DNA from: a virus
Length of the DNA stretch: 64,000 bases
IMG/VR virus record: IMGVR_UViG_3300031669_005479
Coordinates: 62,001-126,000 of that record
Strand: one strand, 5' to 3'
In this document: in pieces, positions 9,612 to 17,365 of the stretch
Layout of the letters: every line of letters starts with the position of its first letter
Position numbering within the stretch: the stretch's first letter is position 1
The notes under the pieces: model-generated
What the model was told of the DNA's origin: nothing
Databases searched by the model: none
Seen by the model: the letters and a program-made list of their open reading frames with translations, nothing else
Translations under genes and position numbers: made by a program

Positions 9612-9619
9612 ATAAATAA
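9612..9619 (-). promoter_or_regulatory. Late-promoter variant TTATTTAT
   Basis: The minus strand reads TTTATTTATACTG 8 bases before the ATG at 9603. It differs from GTATTTAT at the first base, and the distance to the start codon is short, so it is weaker evidence than the exact copies. Confidence 0.3.
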
Positions 9620-9627
9620 AATTATTT

Positions 9628-10488
9628 TTAAATAACATACCAATTCAAACCGCCATCATTATATAATGTAATTGACCCACCATTGACGTTAAGTGATATA
9701 TTTGAAGACTTTTCAATATAATTTCCAGTCGATGCACTAAAGATAATATTATTATTTTTAGCATTAAATCCCTCATCCTTAAATATCCAATGTATATTAT
9801 TTCCAACAATTGATATGTTAGGTAAATTAATATATACTGTGCCACCACTAGTGCTTAAGATTCCAATTATTTTATCTGTAGCTAATGGTGTATAACTTAG
9901 TGCATTTACTGCAGTTCTCTTATATGTAGAACCTGAATATACGTTAAATTCGGATTTACTTAAAAATGTTGCAGGTACTGTTGTGCCTGAATATGCATTA
10001 AATTCTGATTTACTTAAAAATGTTGCAGGTGCAGTAGTGCCAGTATAATTTGCAAATACGGTTTTATCTACTTTTGCATTTAAATCTACCAGATATGCAA
10101 TCGTACCATCGGCGTTTTGAATAGTTAAATTTCTAAACGTATTTGTTGTAATGCCCGAAATTACAAACATTATGCCTTTACTGGTGTCACTACTATCAAT
10201 TATCTGAAAATTATTTGACTTAAATCCATCTGGAACATCACCCAAATATTTCCAAATACTACCATTGCTAAAGTAAAGTCCAGCTGGCTTTCTATCCAAT
10301 ACCGTTGTACCACTTCCACTTCTTACAACATATATCTGGTTGCTTGCTGAAGATGCTAACGGCAAACTCGAATAAATATTAACTTCAGAATATGTTGATC
10401 CAGTTATTGACGTGCCACCACTACTAGTGAAATCGCCACTAAATAAAAATACCTTACCTGTTAATAAATCAATTGTAAATGTTGCCAT
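9628..10488 (-). CDS. Tail fibre-like protein
   Basis: A 286-residue beta-rich protein typical of a phage fibre. Residues 148-190 contain short direct repeats of the type TTxPATFLSKSEFN-x-YSG, which look like trimeric shaft or linker repeats. The C-terminal 90 residues (VNALSYTPLATDKIIG to the end) resemble the distal domain also found at the end of the products of 17366-19864 and 20996-23305: a run of strands with INLP, then a final NWYVI. No enzymatic residues are visible. It is preceded by a GTATTTAT motif and is probably a late gene. Confidence 0.7.
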   Translation of the reverse strand: MATFTIDLLTGKVFLFSGDFTSSGGTSITGSTYSEVNIYSSLPLASSASNQIYVVRSGSGTTVLDRKPAGLYFSNGSIWKYLGDVPDGFKSNNFQIIDSSDTSKGIMFVISGITTNTFRNLTIQNADGTIAYLVDLNAKVDKTVFANYTGTTAPATFLSKSEFNAYSGTTVPATFLSKSEFNVYSGSTYKRTAVNALSYTPLATDKIIGILSTSGGTVYINLPNISIVGNNIHWIFKDEGFNAKNNNIIFSASTGNYIEKSSNISLNVNGGSITLYNDGGLNWYVI

Positions 10489-10503
10489 TAACTATTCTTT
10501 TTA

Positions 10504-10511
10504 ATAAATAC
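10504..10511 (-). promoter_or_regulatory. Putative late promoter GTATTTAT
   Basis: The minus strand reads AAGTATTTATTAAAAAG; the motif ends 15 bases before the ATG at 10488. A terminator for the preceding unit lies directly behind it. Confidence 0.55.
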
Positions 10512-10542
10512 TTATTGGATTTGAATTTACTTCCAACTTAGT

Positions 10543-10573
10543 AAAAATAAAAAAAGGAACTGCAGTAGTTCCT
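10543..10573 (-). terminator. Rho-independent terminator
   Basis: On the minus strand an 8-base stem (AAGGAACT with AGTTCCTT) around a 5-base loop is followed by a run of seven T and then ATTTTT. It ends the transcript of the small gene at 10601-10846. Confidence 0.8.
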
Positions 10574-10600
10574 TGGTGTATTGCTTTTACATATTTTCAA

Positions 10601-10846
10601 TTAAATCGAATAGTCATAAGTATCCCTTAAGTCCCAAACATATTTAAAATCTTGATCACCATTTGGAAATCCAAAATGCCAAACACTTCCAACCATCCAA
10701 ATCCGTCTAATTCTCCAATTTGGTTTGCCCAAATCTTTACTATTTATTGATTGTCCAACATAAAATTCTGTTGATGATATTTCGTCAATTATTAATGGTG
10801 TTGTGACATCGAAAGACTGTATATTAAAATCACTACTATCAAACAT
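10601..10846 (-). CDS. Hypothetical small protein, 81 aa
   Basis: An 81-residue protein starting MFDSSDFNIQSFDVTTP, with an aromatic C-terminal half (WRIRRIWMVGSVWHFGFPN) that suggests a compact beta fold. The frame could be extended to a TTG at 10870, but that TTG lies inside the GTATTTAT promoter motif at 10861-10868, so the ATG at 10846 is the better start. The gene has its own promoter motif and its own terminator and so forms a single-gene late unit. Family unknown. Confidence 0.7.
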   Translation of the reverse strand: MFDSSDFNIQSFDVTTPLIIDEISSTEFYVGQSINSKDLGKPNWRIRRIWMVGSVWHFGFPNGDQDFKYVWDLRDTYDYSI

Positions 10847-10860
10847 ATTATTATTTTTAT

Positions 10861-10868
10861 ATAAATAC
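10861..10868 (-). promoter_or_regulatory. Putative late promoter GTATTTAT
   Basis: The minus strand reads TTTGTATTTATATAAAAA; the motif ends 14 bases before the ATG at 10846. It decides the start of the small gene downstream. Confidence 0.55.
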
Positions 10869-10908
10869 AAATAATATTGATAAAATGACTATGATTTATC
10901 AAATACTA

Positions 10909-11241
10909 TCACAACAAATATTTTAAAAATCCAAATTTTTTTCTTGTTTTCAAATAATTTGGATTATTTTGATTTGCATACGCCTCCCTTTCAAAACTAA
11001 TATTCATATATGCATTTCCAAATGGTAATCTTAATAACCATTCAACAAAATACCACATATAAAAAAATATACACAGTAGTTCTTTTTGTTGCATCCAATG
11101 AATTTCTTCATGATTAATTGTAGATGGGTTTATTGGATATGGTTGTTCTTTTACATAAATTCCGAATGGATATAATGTTATTGCAATTACATCTTCAGAG
11201 ACAAAGAATTTTAGTAATCCACTTATTTTTTTTATTTTCAT
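10909..11241 (-). CDS. Membrane-associated HExxH metallopeptidase-like protein
   Basis: A 110-residue protein with HEEIH at 44-48 followed by WMQQ, a hydrophobic segment at about 55-72 (LLCIFFYMWYFVEWLL), then SFEREAYANQ (82-91), which supplies possible third-ligand glutamates. HExxH plus a downstream glutamate is the pattern of gluzincin-type zinc sites. The small size and single central membrane segment are unusual for a peptidase, so the activity is inferred only. It lies between fibre genes and the BACON gene; a role in lysis, envelope penetration or processing of surface proteins is possible. Confidence 0.65.
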   Translation of the reverse strand: MKIKKISGLLKFFVSEDVIAITLYPFGIYVKEQPYPINPSTINHEEIHWMQQKELLCIFFYMWYFVEWLLRLPFGNAYMNISFEREAYANQNNPNYLKTRKKFGFLKYLL

Positions 11242-11262
11242 AACATTTTATTATTTTTTACA

Positions 11263-11643
11263 TTAGCCTTGTGTAATACTAATATACGCATTGGGATATA
11301 TAGAAGCAACAGTAATTGTTGCTGTTCTTGGACCGAGAGATGATGTAACTGTTACCGTAAATCCTCCAGTTCCAGTGCCGCTAGAAGAACTAAGTGTACA
11401 CCATGTTTGATTAGATGTCGCAGCCCAACTAATAGTTGGGTCTGTTGTTACCAACACATCGTTTAAACTAGTTGGAAGTCCATTTAATGCAAAAGTAATG
11501 CTTGTGGGTGAAACAGTCAAAGTATTTAATAATACCGTAAATGTCACGCCATCAATTGTATTGATATTGGCGGCTAACACCCCATTTATTGATGCTACGT
11601 TAGAATCTGTTACTCCTGCTATACTCGATACTGTATTACTCAT
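11263..11643 (-). CDS. BACON-domain protein
   Basis: A 126-residue protein. Residues 40-126 form one BACON domain: VSPTSITFALNG opens it, then ISWAATSNQTWCTLSSSSG, then FTVTVTSS and the closing strands RTATITVAS and ISITQG. BACON domains are common in Bacteroidota surface proteins and in crAss-like phages, where they are thought to bind carbohydrate or mucin. The first 35 residues are repetitive (SIAGVTDSNVASINGV) and look like a fibre-type linker. It lies 12 bases after the fibre gene at 11656 and is likely a tail-associated host-contact protein. Confidence 0.8.
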   Translation of the reverse strand: MSNTVSSIAGVTDSNVASINGVLAANINTIDGVTFTVLLNTLTVSPTSITFALNGLPTSLNDVLVTTDPTISWAATSNQTWCTLSSSSGTGTGGFTVTVTSSLGPRTATITVASIYPNAYISITQG

Positions 11644-11655
11644 TGTTTCAAATAT

Positions 11656-13164
11656 TTATTTTAGTAGTATTACATCAGGTGATGGGTTAAATATGAAATT
11701 GTGTGAACTTACTGCAGTTCCTATTGATTGGACATACTGTCCTGCTGTGGTTGGTCTAGTAGTAGTGGGTAACCCAGTTGTTCCTAAGTACACTGGCGCG
11801 CCCACTGTAAGGGTAACTGAGTTATAGCTATTACCTCCAAAAAGTAGAAATGAACCAGATGCGCCACTTCCAACACTACTTGTAGAATTATTAACTCCAA
11901 CTACTCTTGCTTTTGCAGCAGTATCTGCTCTCGCAATACCAACAGTTCCAGATGTTGTAACATAAATTAATGAACCAGCAGTAATTGTTTCTGCTGCCGT
12001 AAAGGTAGCATAAATTCCTTTAGAAGAATTACTATAGGAGGAAATTGTCGTAAGATCAAATACTGAGGTAATATCTTGTGTTCCTTTATAATAATTATTA
12101 GCAGTTAAGTTATTAGCAGCCCAATCAACAGTTGATAAGTTGCTATTACCAGAATGCCATAATTTATAACCTGTTCCTGCTAAATACCGATAAGTTAATG
12201 TTCCTGCTATTCCAGCATCATAAATTCTATGACGTTCAGTTCCATCCCCATCTCTGAATACTATATCACCACTATCTGTACTACCCGAAGCAGCCTGTAA
12301 ACTAAGATCACCACCATTTTGAACACTTATACTACTAGCAGCCCAAGGAACAGTTGGTAGGTTACTATTGGTTGGGTTGTAGTAATAACTACCATCTTGA
12401 CCATCTAATTTATCAGCATCCAAACCCGATCCTGCACCATCGTTACCTGCACTCCATAATAATCCACCATTGGCATATATACTACCAGAAGATGAATACA
12501 TTCTGCTGTCATAATCAGTTGTTGCTGCGTTTGTTTCGTGAAAATCTAGGTATTTACCGACCTCCATAACACCGTCAGGCCCAATATAAGTTATACCATC
12601 CCAATTTGAACCAGTTGAAACAGTTCCGTGTCCTCTTAACGTATCAGCATCCAAACCACTGCCTACACCATCATTATTCTCATTCCATATTTTATATCCA
12701 TTATACTTGGGAGTAGTTCCATCATCTGAGAATAAGCTATTCCCTATTGCAGAAGTTCCAGTAAATTTTGGGAGATTATTGGCAGTTCCAGTACCAGAAA
12801 TTCCACCAGATACACTTGCATTAATTGCAATATAACTACCATTGCATGTTAGCGTAATATTTGTCCCACCACTTAAAGTCTTAAGCTGTATACTATTGTT
12901 ATTTAAACCAGTATATATTGTTCCATTTCCAGTTCCTAAATTCGTTGCACCACTAACGCTAATAATAGGTGTTTGCCAACTACCAACACCGTTGGCATCT
13001 GAAGTAAAAACCTTACCCAATCCTTTATTATCAACTATTGATATTGTACCACCATTTTCAATGATATATTTGCCATATACTTCAGTACAGCCAGATAGTT
13101 TTAAAACATCAGCAATGCTTTGCTCAAATTTGTCGCTATTTAAATTAGGTTTAGTATCAATCAC
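11656..13164 (-). CDS. Tail fibre protein with GLDAD repeats
   Basis: A 502-residue modular fibre. Residues about 70-122 are a module shared with other fibres here (TNLGTGNGTIYTG, then KTLSGGTN). Two copies of the tail-fibre repeat GSGLDAD(T/K)L(R/D)G follow (about 170 and 245), each after a phrase like GYKIWNENNDG or GLLWSAGNDG, a pattern frequent in phage tail fibres. The C-terminal 120 residues read like a surface-exposed beta domain (AAETITAGSLIYVTTSGTVG). No catalytic residues are seen. Transcribed with the genes on both sides; no own promoter motif seen. Confidence 0.75.
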   Translation of the reverse strand: MIDTKPNLNSDKFEQSIADVLKLSGCTEVYGKYIIENGGTISIVDNKGLGKVFTSDANGVGSWQTPIISVSGATNLGTGNGTIYTGLNNNSIQLKTLSGGTNITLTCNGSYIAINASVSGGISGTGTANNLPKFTGTSAIGNSLFSDDGTTPKYNGYKIWNENNDGVGSGLDADTLRGHGTVSTGSNWDGITYIGPDGVMEVGKYLDFHETNAATTDYDSRMYSSSGSIYANGGLLWSAGNDGAGSGLDADKLDGQDGSYYYNPTNSNLPTVPWAASSISVQNGGDLSLQAASGSTDSGDIVFRDGDGTERHRIYDAGIAGTLTYRYLAGTGYKLWHSGNSNLSTVDWAANNLTANNYYKGTQDITSVFDLTTISSYSNSSKGIYATFTAAETITAGSLIYVTTSGTVGIARADTAAKARVVGVNNSTSSVGSGASGSFLLFGGNSYNSVTLTVGAPVYLGTTGLPTTTRPTTAGQYVQSIGTAVSSHNFIFNPSPDVILLK

Positions 13165-13213
13165 AACATGAATATTTTCATAATATATTATTTAGGTGTA
13201 TTATTATTACTAC

Positions 13214-14107
13214 TTACTGTAATACATTCCAACTATATGTAAATATACCATAAGTATATTTCCAATCCATGCTCACAATCGAACCTGCTGCAATATCTGT
13301 GGCAGCAACATTAGTATAGTACTTATTTATTGTTTCATAATTTGATGGAAATGATATATTACTATCTGAAAATGTAATAATACTTGTACTAGCATTATTT
13401 AATATAACATTTCCATACATGCCATCGCCTAATTCAGAAATCAGTAAATTAAATGTATTACTAATTAAATCGCCATTATTGAAAACTTTCGTATAATTTT
13501 TACTAATTGGGCAATTAATAATCAAAACACTACCACCAAAATCAGTTAAATTTGCATCATAGTATCTATAATATTCCCTACTCATATTAGTTTTATATAT
13601 ACTACTCGTACCAGTAAGATAGTATGATGTTATTGTTAACTCACAAGTATCGTAAGTTCCAACAACAACAATACCTGGATACAATATCGTATTATAACTA
13701 GGCAATTCAACATTTGAAATAACAAAATCTTTACTTTGAGATATAAGATATATCTTATATCCAGAATCGCTATTTGACTGGCCAACAATTCTAATTCTAG
13801 TCATGGTAGATTCACTACTACCACTAGTGATTGGTGGTAATGCAATCGCATAATCATTACTTGCACTAATATTTATTGTATTTCCAATATCATTAGGTGA
13901 TAATACATATGTTGGTATAATAGCATAATTACCAACTCCAAGTGTAATTCCCATACCATTTGATAAAAATAGTTGATTACTGCTATTTCCAGTTATAAAT
14001 GATGCACGGTATTTATAGTATCCATCATACATTATAACAGTTCTATTTTTATGTTCATCTGTAGTCCAAGTCTGAGTTGTATCTGTATAATTAACAGGTA
14101 TTGCCAT
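13214..14107 (-). CDS. Fibre-associated beta-rich protein
   Basis: A 297-residue beta-rich protein starting MAIPVNYTDTTQTWTTDEHKNRTV. It has many aromatic and asparagine residues and no enzymatic motif. I do not recognise the family; position between two fibre genes and composition support a virion or receptor-binding role. It is separated from the next gene by 27 bases and probably shares its transcript. Confidence 0.6.
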   Translation of the reverse strand: MAIPVNYTDTTQTWTTDEHKNRTVIMYDGYYKYRASFITGNSSNQLFLSNGMGITLGVGNYAIIPTYVLSPNDIGNTINISASNDYAIALPPITSGSSESTMTRIRIVGQSNSDSGYKIYLISQSKDFVISNVELPSYNTILYPGIVVVGTYDTCELTITSYYLTGTSSIYKTNMSREYYRYYDANLTDFGGSVLIINCPISKNYTKVFNNGDLISNTFNLLISELGDGMYGNVILNNASTSIITFSDSNISFPSNYETINKYYTNVAATDIAAGSIVSMDWKYTYGIFTYSWNVLQ

Positions 14108-14134
14108 TTTTTTATATTTTATTGTTTAATATTA

Positions 14135-16219
14135 TTATGATGTAAATGTTGATTTAACGTAATACGATGCGCTGCTAGCTAAATTTATTGGCATACTAGA
14201 TACACTAGCATTAATTGTAATGTAACTACCATTGCATGTTAGTGTAACATTTGTTCCACCACTTAATGTTTTAAATTGTATACTATTGTTACTTATACCA
14301 GTATATATCGTTCCATTTCCAGTCCCTAAATTTGTTGCACCAGTAATTCCACCACCAGATGCTGTAGCATATGTTAATTCGTGTGTAGCATTATCATAAA
14401 ACACCGCATTTGATTTGCTTGCATTGGTTAATCCAGAAATATATGTTTTCCCCCTTATGCAAAGTTTTTCATTATCAAACTCACCGTAAATCAACGATTT
14501 GTTTGGGTAATTTGCAACATATAGTTTATTTGAACCCATTTCATTATATCCAGAACCATTACCAATTGCAACATTATTTGTACCACCAGTATTACTGAAT
14601 AATGCAGTAAAACCAATAGCAATATTATTATTTCCAGTTGTATTATAGTATAGTGCTTGATATCCATTAGCAATATTAAAACATCCAGAAGTATTGTTAT
14701 ATAGTACGCTCGTCCCATTAGCAATATTATTATTTCCAGTTGTATTATAGTATAGTGCTTGATACCCATTAACAATATTATAACTTCCAGAAGTATTGTT
14801 ATATAGTACGCTCGTCCCATTAGCAATATTATAACTTCCAGTTGTATTGCAGTTTAGTGCACTAAACCCATTAGCAATATTATTATTTCCAGTTGTATTA
14901 TAGTATAGTGCTTGATATCCATTAGCAATATTAAAACATCCAGAAGTATTGTTATATAGTACGCTCGTCCCATTAGCAATATTATAATATCCAGTTGTAT
15001 TACTGAATAATGCCCTAGTCCCATTAGCAATATTATTATTTCCAGTTGTATTATAGTATAGTGCTTGACATCCATTAGCAATATTATAACATCCAGAAGT
15101 ATTGTTATATAGTACGCTCGTCCCATTAGCAATATTATTATTTCCAGTTGTATTATAGTATAGTGCTTGATATCCATTAGCAATATTATAACATCCAGAA
15201 GTATTACTGTTTAGTGCTAGATATCCCAAACCAATGTTATTGTAACCACAAGTTGTTTTAGCGAGTGCTTGGTATCCCAAACCAATGTTATAGTAACCAC
15301 TTATCAGACCACATCCAATTGCACATTGACCAATAGCAATATTATGCCCATCACTACTATTACTAAAATATAGTGCTCGATATCCCAATGCAATATTATT
15401 ACTACTTGTTGTAATCGATTTACCTGCATCGCATCCAAACAAAATATTATCAGTTGCAGTTGTTAATCCAGTTGGAATATTTTTACAGGTATATACAACA
15501 TCATTCGGCGTAACCACAACCGAACCGCTAGTATCCGCATTAATTGTAATATAGTTACCATTACATGTTAGATTAATATTAGTTCCACCACTCAATGTTT
15601 TTAGTTGAATATTGCAATTACTCAAACCAGTATATATTGCCCCACTTCCCGTTCCTAAGTTTGTTACACCAGTAACTGTGATAGTTGGTGTTGGCGTTAA
15701 TTCAATTGCACCATTAATCGAATTTCTACAAAGCAATTTGCCACTACCCGTTGGTGTATTTAGTATTGCCAAACTAGGAACTATGACCGAATTACAATAC
15801 GTATTTGCACCAATTTCAACACCATTTAGACCAACAATTGTTGCATTTGTGTTTCCACTAAAAATTATATTATTATATCCACCAATAATATTAGCACCGC
15901 ATGAACAACTAGTATTACCACAACCAATTGTAACGCTATTGGTACATAGTGCGACTGCACCATTACCAATACTTATTGATGAATTACCACAACTAAATGA
16001 ATTTGAACCAATTTGTAGTGTTTTTTCTGTGTGACCTGCATTAAAAATTGTTTCACCACAAATTCGATATCCACTATTTGAATCAATTTCACCGTGAATT
16101 CCACAAATAACTGTACAACCACCTAAATGCAACACATCTGTACATCCCGTTTGATTGTATGTTTGTATAAATTGTTCATCCCTTAAATGTGGTCTATTAC
16201 TATATTTCCAATTTTCCAT
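14135..16219 (-). CDS. YadA-like repeat adhesin / tail fibre
   Basis: A 694-residue fibre. Residues 180-230 and about 625-675 are two copies of the module TNLGTGxGxIYTG...KTLSGGTN. Residues 309-563 are about fifteen tandem 17-residue units of the form (Y/N)NIANGxxxLYxNT(T/S)G, the pattern of YadA-like trimeric adhesin head repeats that build a left-handed beta roll. After the repeats comes NKLYVANYPNKSLIYG, a phrase often found near the end of such heads. The first 170 residues carry many cysteines, odd for a protein assembled in the cytoplasm. A GTATTTAT motif lies upstream. Likely a trimeric host-binding fibre. Confidence 0.8.
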   Translation of the reverse strand: MENWKYSNRPHLRDEQFIQTYNQTGCTDVLHLGGCTVICGIHGEIDSNSGYRICGETIFNAGHTEKTLQIGSNSFSCGNSSISIGNGAVALCTNSVTIGCGNTSCSCGANIIGGYNNIIFSGNTNATIVGLNGVEIGANTYCNSVIVPSLAILNTPTGSGKLLCRNSINGAIELTPTPTITVTGVTNLGTGSGAIYTGLSNCNIQLKTLSGGTNINLTCNGNYITINADTSGSVVVTPNDVVYTCKNIPTGLTTATDNILFGCDAGKSITTSSNNIALGYRALYFSNSSDGHNIAIGQCAIGCGLISGYYNIGLGYQALAKTTCGYNNIGLGYLALNSNTSGCYNIANGYQALYYNTTGNNNIANGTSVLYNNTSGCYNIANGCQALYYNTTGNNNIANGTRALFSNTTGYYNIANGTSVLYNNTSGCFNIANGYQALYYNTTGNNNIANGFSALNCNTTGSYNIANGTSVLYNNTSGSYNIVNGYQALYYNTTGNNNIANGTSVLYNNTSGCFNIANGYQALYYNTTGNNNIAIGFTALFSNTGGTNNVAIGNGSGYNEMGSNKLYVANYPNKSLIYGEFDNEKLCIRGKTYISGLTNASKSNAVFYDNATHELTYATASGGGITGATNLGTGNGTIYTGISNNSIQFKTLSGGTNVTLTCNGSYITINASVSSMPINLASSASYYVKSTFTS
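14531..15295 (-). repeat. 51-base tandem repeats coding for 17-aa units
   Basis: About fifteen units of 51 bases in frame within the adhesin gene. Neighbouring units alternate between two types (ending LYYNTTG and LYNNTSG), giving a higher-order period of 102 bases whose copies are nearly identical at DNA level. Such an array can gain or lose units by recombination. Confidence 0.9.
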
Positions 16220-16240
16220 TACTAATGTTTTTTCATAATA

Positions 16241-16248
16241 ATAAATAC
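16241..16248 (-). promoter_or_regulatory. Putative late promoter GTATTTAT
   Basis: The minus strand reads TAGTATTTATTATTATG; the motif ends 21 bases before the ATG at 16219 and just after a terminator. Confidence 0.55.
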
Positions 16249-16270
16249 TATAAAATTTAAGTTAAAATAA

Positions 16271-16300
16271 AAAACCTTGTCATATTCGACAAGGTTTTTA
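16271..16300 (-). terminator. Rho-independent terminator
   Basis: An inverted repeat AACCTTGTC...GACAAGGTT with a 6-base loop, followed on the minus strand by a T-run. It ends the glycosyltransferase transcript (16321-17232); the A/T tracts on both sides would allow it to work in both directions. Confidence 0.8.
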
Positions 16301-16320
16301 ACTAACAATTAAATAATGGC

Positions 16321-17232
16321 CTATTTTTGTTTATTTACTGCTTCAATTATCTTATTTATATCAAAAACATTCACAGTATCATAAGGAAAGGCTTGTATTT
16401 GCCCATCAATTGTAAATTTATCTAAATATGAAAATTTATTTAACTCTCTCACATACTCTGCATTTGGTGTAATATTTATGTGTTCTGGATAACCAAAAAC
16501 TTCTGGTTTATTACCTATCCAAACAACGGTGCTCTGCAAATTCAATGCTGCTGCAACATGCTGTGCAAACGAATCTATAAATAATCTTTTACTACTTAAA
16601 GGAAAAACTGCATACAGTTCTCTAAATGGAAGTGTCAACGCCTCAACGCCTTGCAATACAGGTTGTTCTGGTGATTTTATATGCAATATTCTATAGGACT
16701 TGCTGTAGTAATTTACGAGTTCTTGTGCTATTTCAATTGGCATATCTCTAAACCAAGATTTCTTGCTATATTGTGTATTTGGACTTCCACCATGTGTTTG
16801 CAATAACATTATTGGCTTACCATCTGGTTTAATTTTATCTCTTGCTATTTCTAATTCACGTGGATTTATATATATTTTTGGTTTATACCCATCGTATGGA
16901 ATGTTATACATATCGCACCAAGACTGCGTAAGATGTTTTCTTTGTAAAATATGATCTTCTGTATGATATACTTCCTGACGAAAAATTTTAGTGTTTTCAT
17001 TAATATAGTCATCATAAAAGTATTGCATCTGCCCAAAAGTATAAAAACGCCAAACATCTGGGTTATAAAAAAATGGCCCATCCCATGCAGTCACAACAAT
17101 TAATTTATATTCTGGATATGCTTTTTTTATTGCACGACATACTGCTGTCGCTGAAACTTGCTTACCATGTCCTCCTTCTGAATGAAAAATTACAAATTTA
17201 TCATTAGGATTTATTGATTTATCGTTTTCCAT
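16321..17232 (-). CDS. GT9-like glycosyltransferase (GT-B fold)
   Basis: A 303-residue protein with the layout of a heptosyltransferase-type (GT9) enzyme: an N-terminal Rossmann half opening with KFVIFHSEGGHGKQVSATAV, then a C-terminal half with IMLLQTHGG, a linker, and FIDSFAQHVAAALNLQSTVVWIGNKP, where the second nucleotide-sugar domain usually reads SxxxHxAAAL. It likely moves a sugar from an activated donor; donor and acceptor cannot be read. It is a single-gene unit with its own GTATTTAT motif and terminator inside the fibre cluster, so it may modify virion fibres or host glycans late in infection. Confidence 0.75.
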   Translation of the reverse strand: MENDKSINPNDKFVIFHSEGGHGKQVSATAVCRAIKKAYPEYKLIVVTAWDGPFFYNPDVWRFYTFGQMQYFYDDYINENTKIFRQEVYHTEDHILQRKHLTQSWCDMYNIPYDGYKPKIYINPRELEIARDKIKPDGKPIMLLQTHGGSPNTQYSKKSWFRDMPIEIAQELVNYYSKSYRILHIKSPEQPVLQGVEALTLPFRELYAVFPLSSKRLFIDSFAQHVAAALNLQSTVVWIGNKPEVFGYPEHINITPNAEYVRELNKFSYLDKFTIDGQIQAFPYDTVNVFDINKIIEAVNKQK

Positions 17233-17275
17233 ATGTTTGTTAACTAAAAATAATTATAATTTTTTATATTTTTTT

Positions 17276-17283
17276 ATAAATAC
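17276..17283 (-). promoter_or_regulatory. Putative late promoter GTATTTAT
   Basis: The minus strand reads CTTCGTATTTATAAAAA; the motif ends 43 bases before the ATG at 17232. The preceding bases TTCG match the copy at 27254. Confidence 0.5.
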
Positions 17284-17365
17284 GAAGATAATCATGAAAA
17301 TTCAAATAAATTGAAAAAAAATGAAAAATTTTTAGATTACATTTTTTATTAATGTTTACTTACTA

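Noticed and set aside
10601-10870. Longer version of the small gene starting with TTG at 10870
   Set aside because: The TTG and following codons are part of the GTATTTAT promoter motif, so the transcript would start after it; the ATG at 10846 fits.
14410-15183. Several frames in the adhesin repeat region (MLMGRAYYITILL and similar) and a CRISPR-like regular spacing
   Set aside because: They are other frames of the 51-base coding repeats. The period is exactly 17 codons, the whole unit repeats and there are no unique spacers, so it is no CRISPR array.
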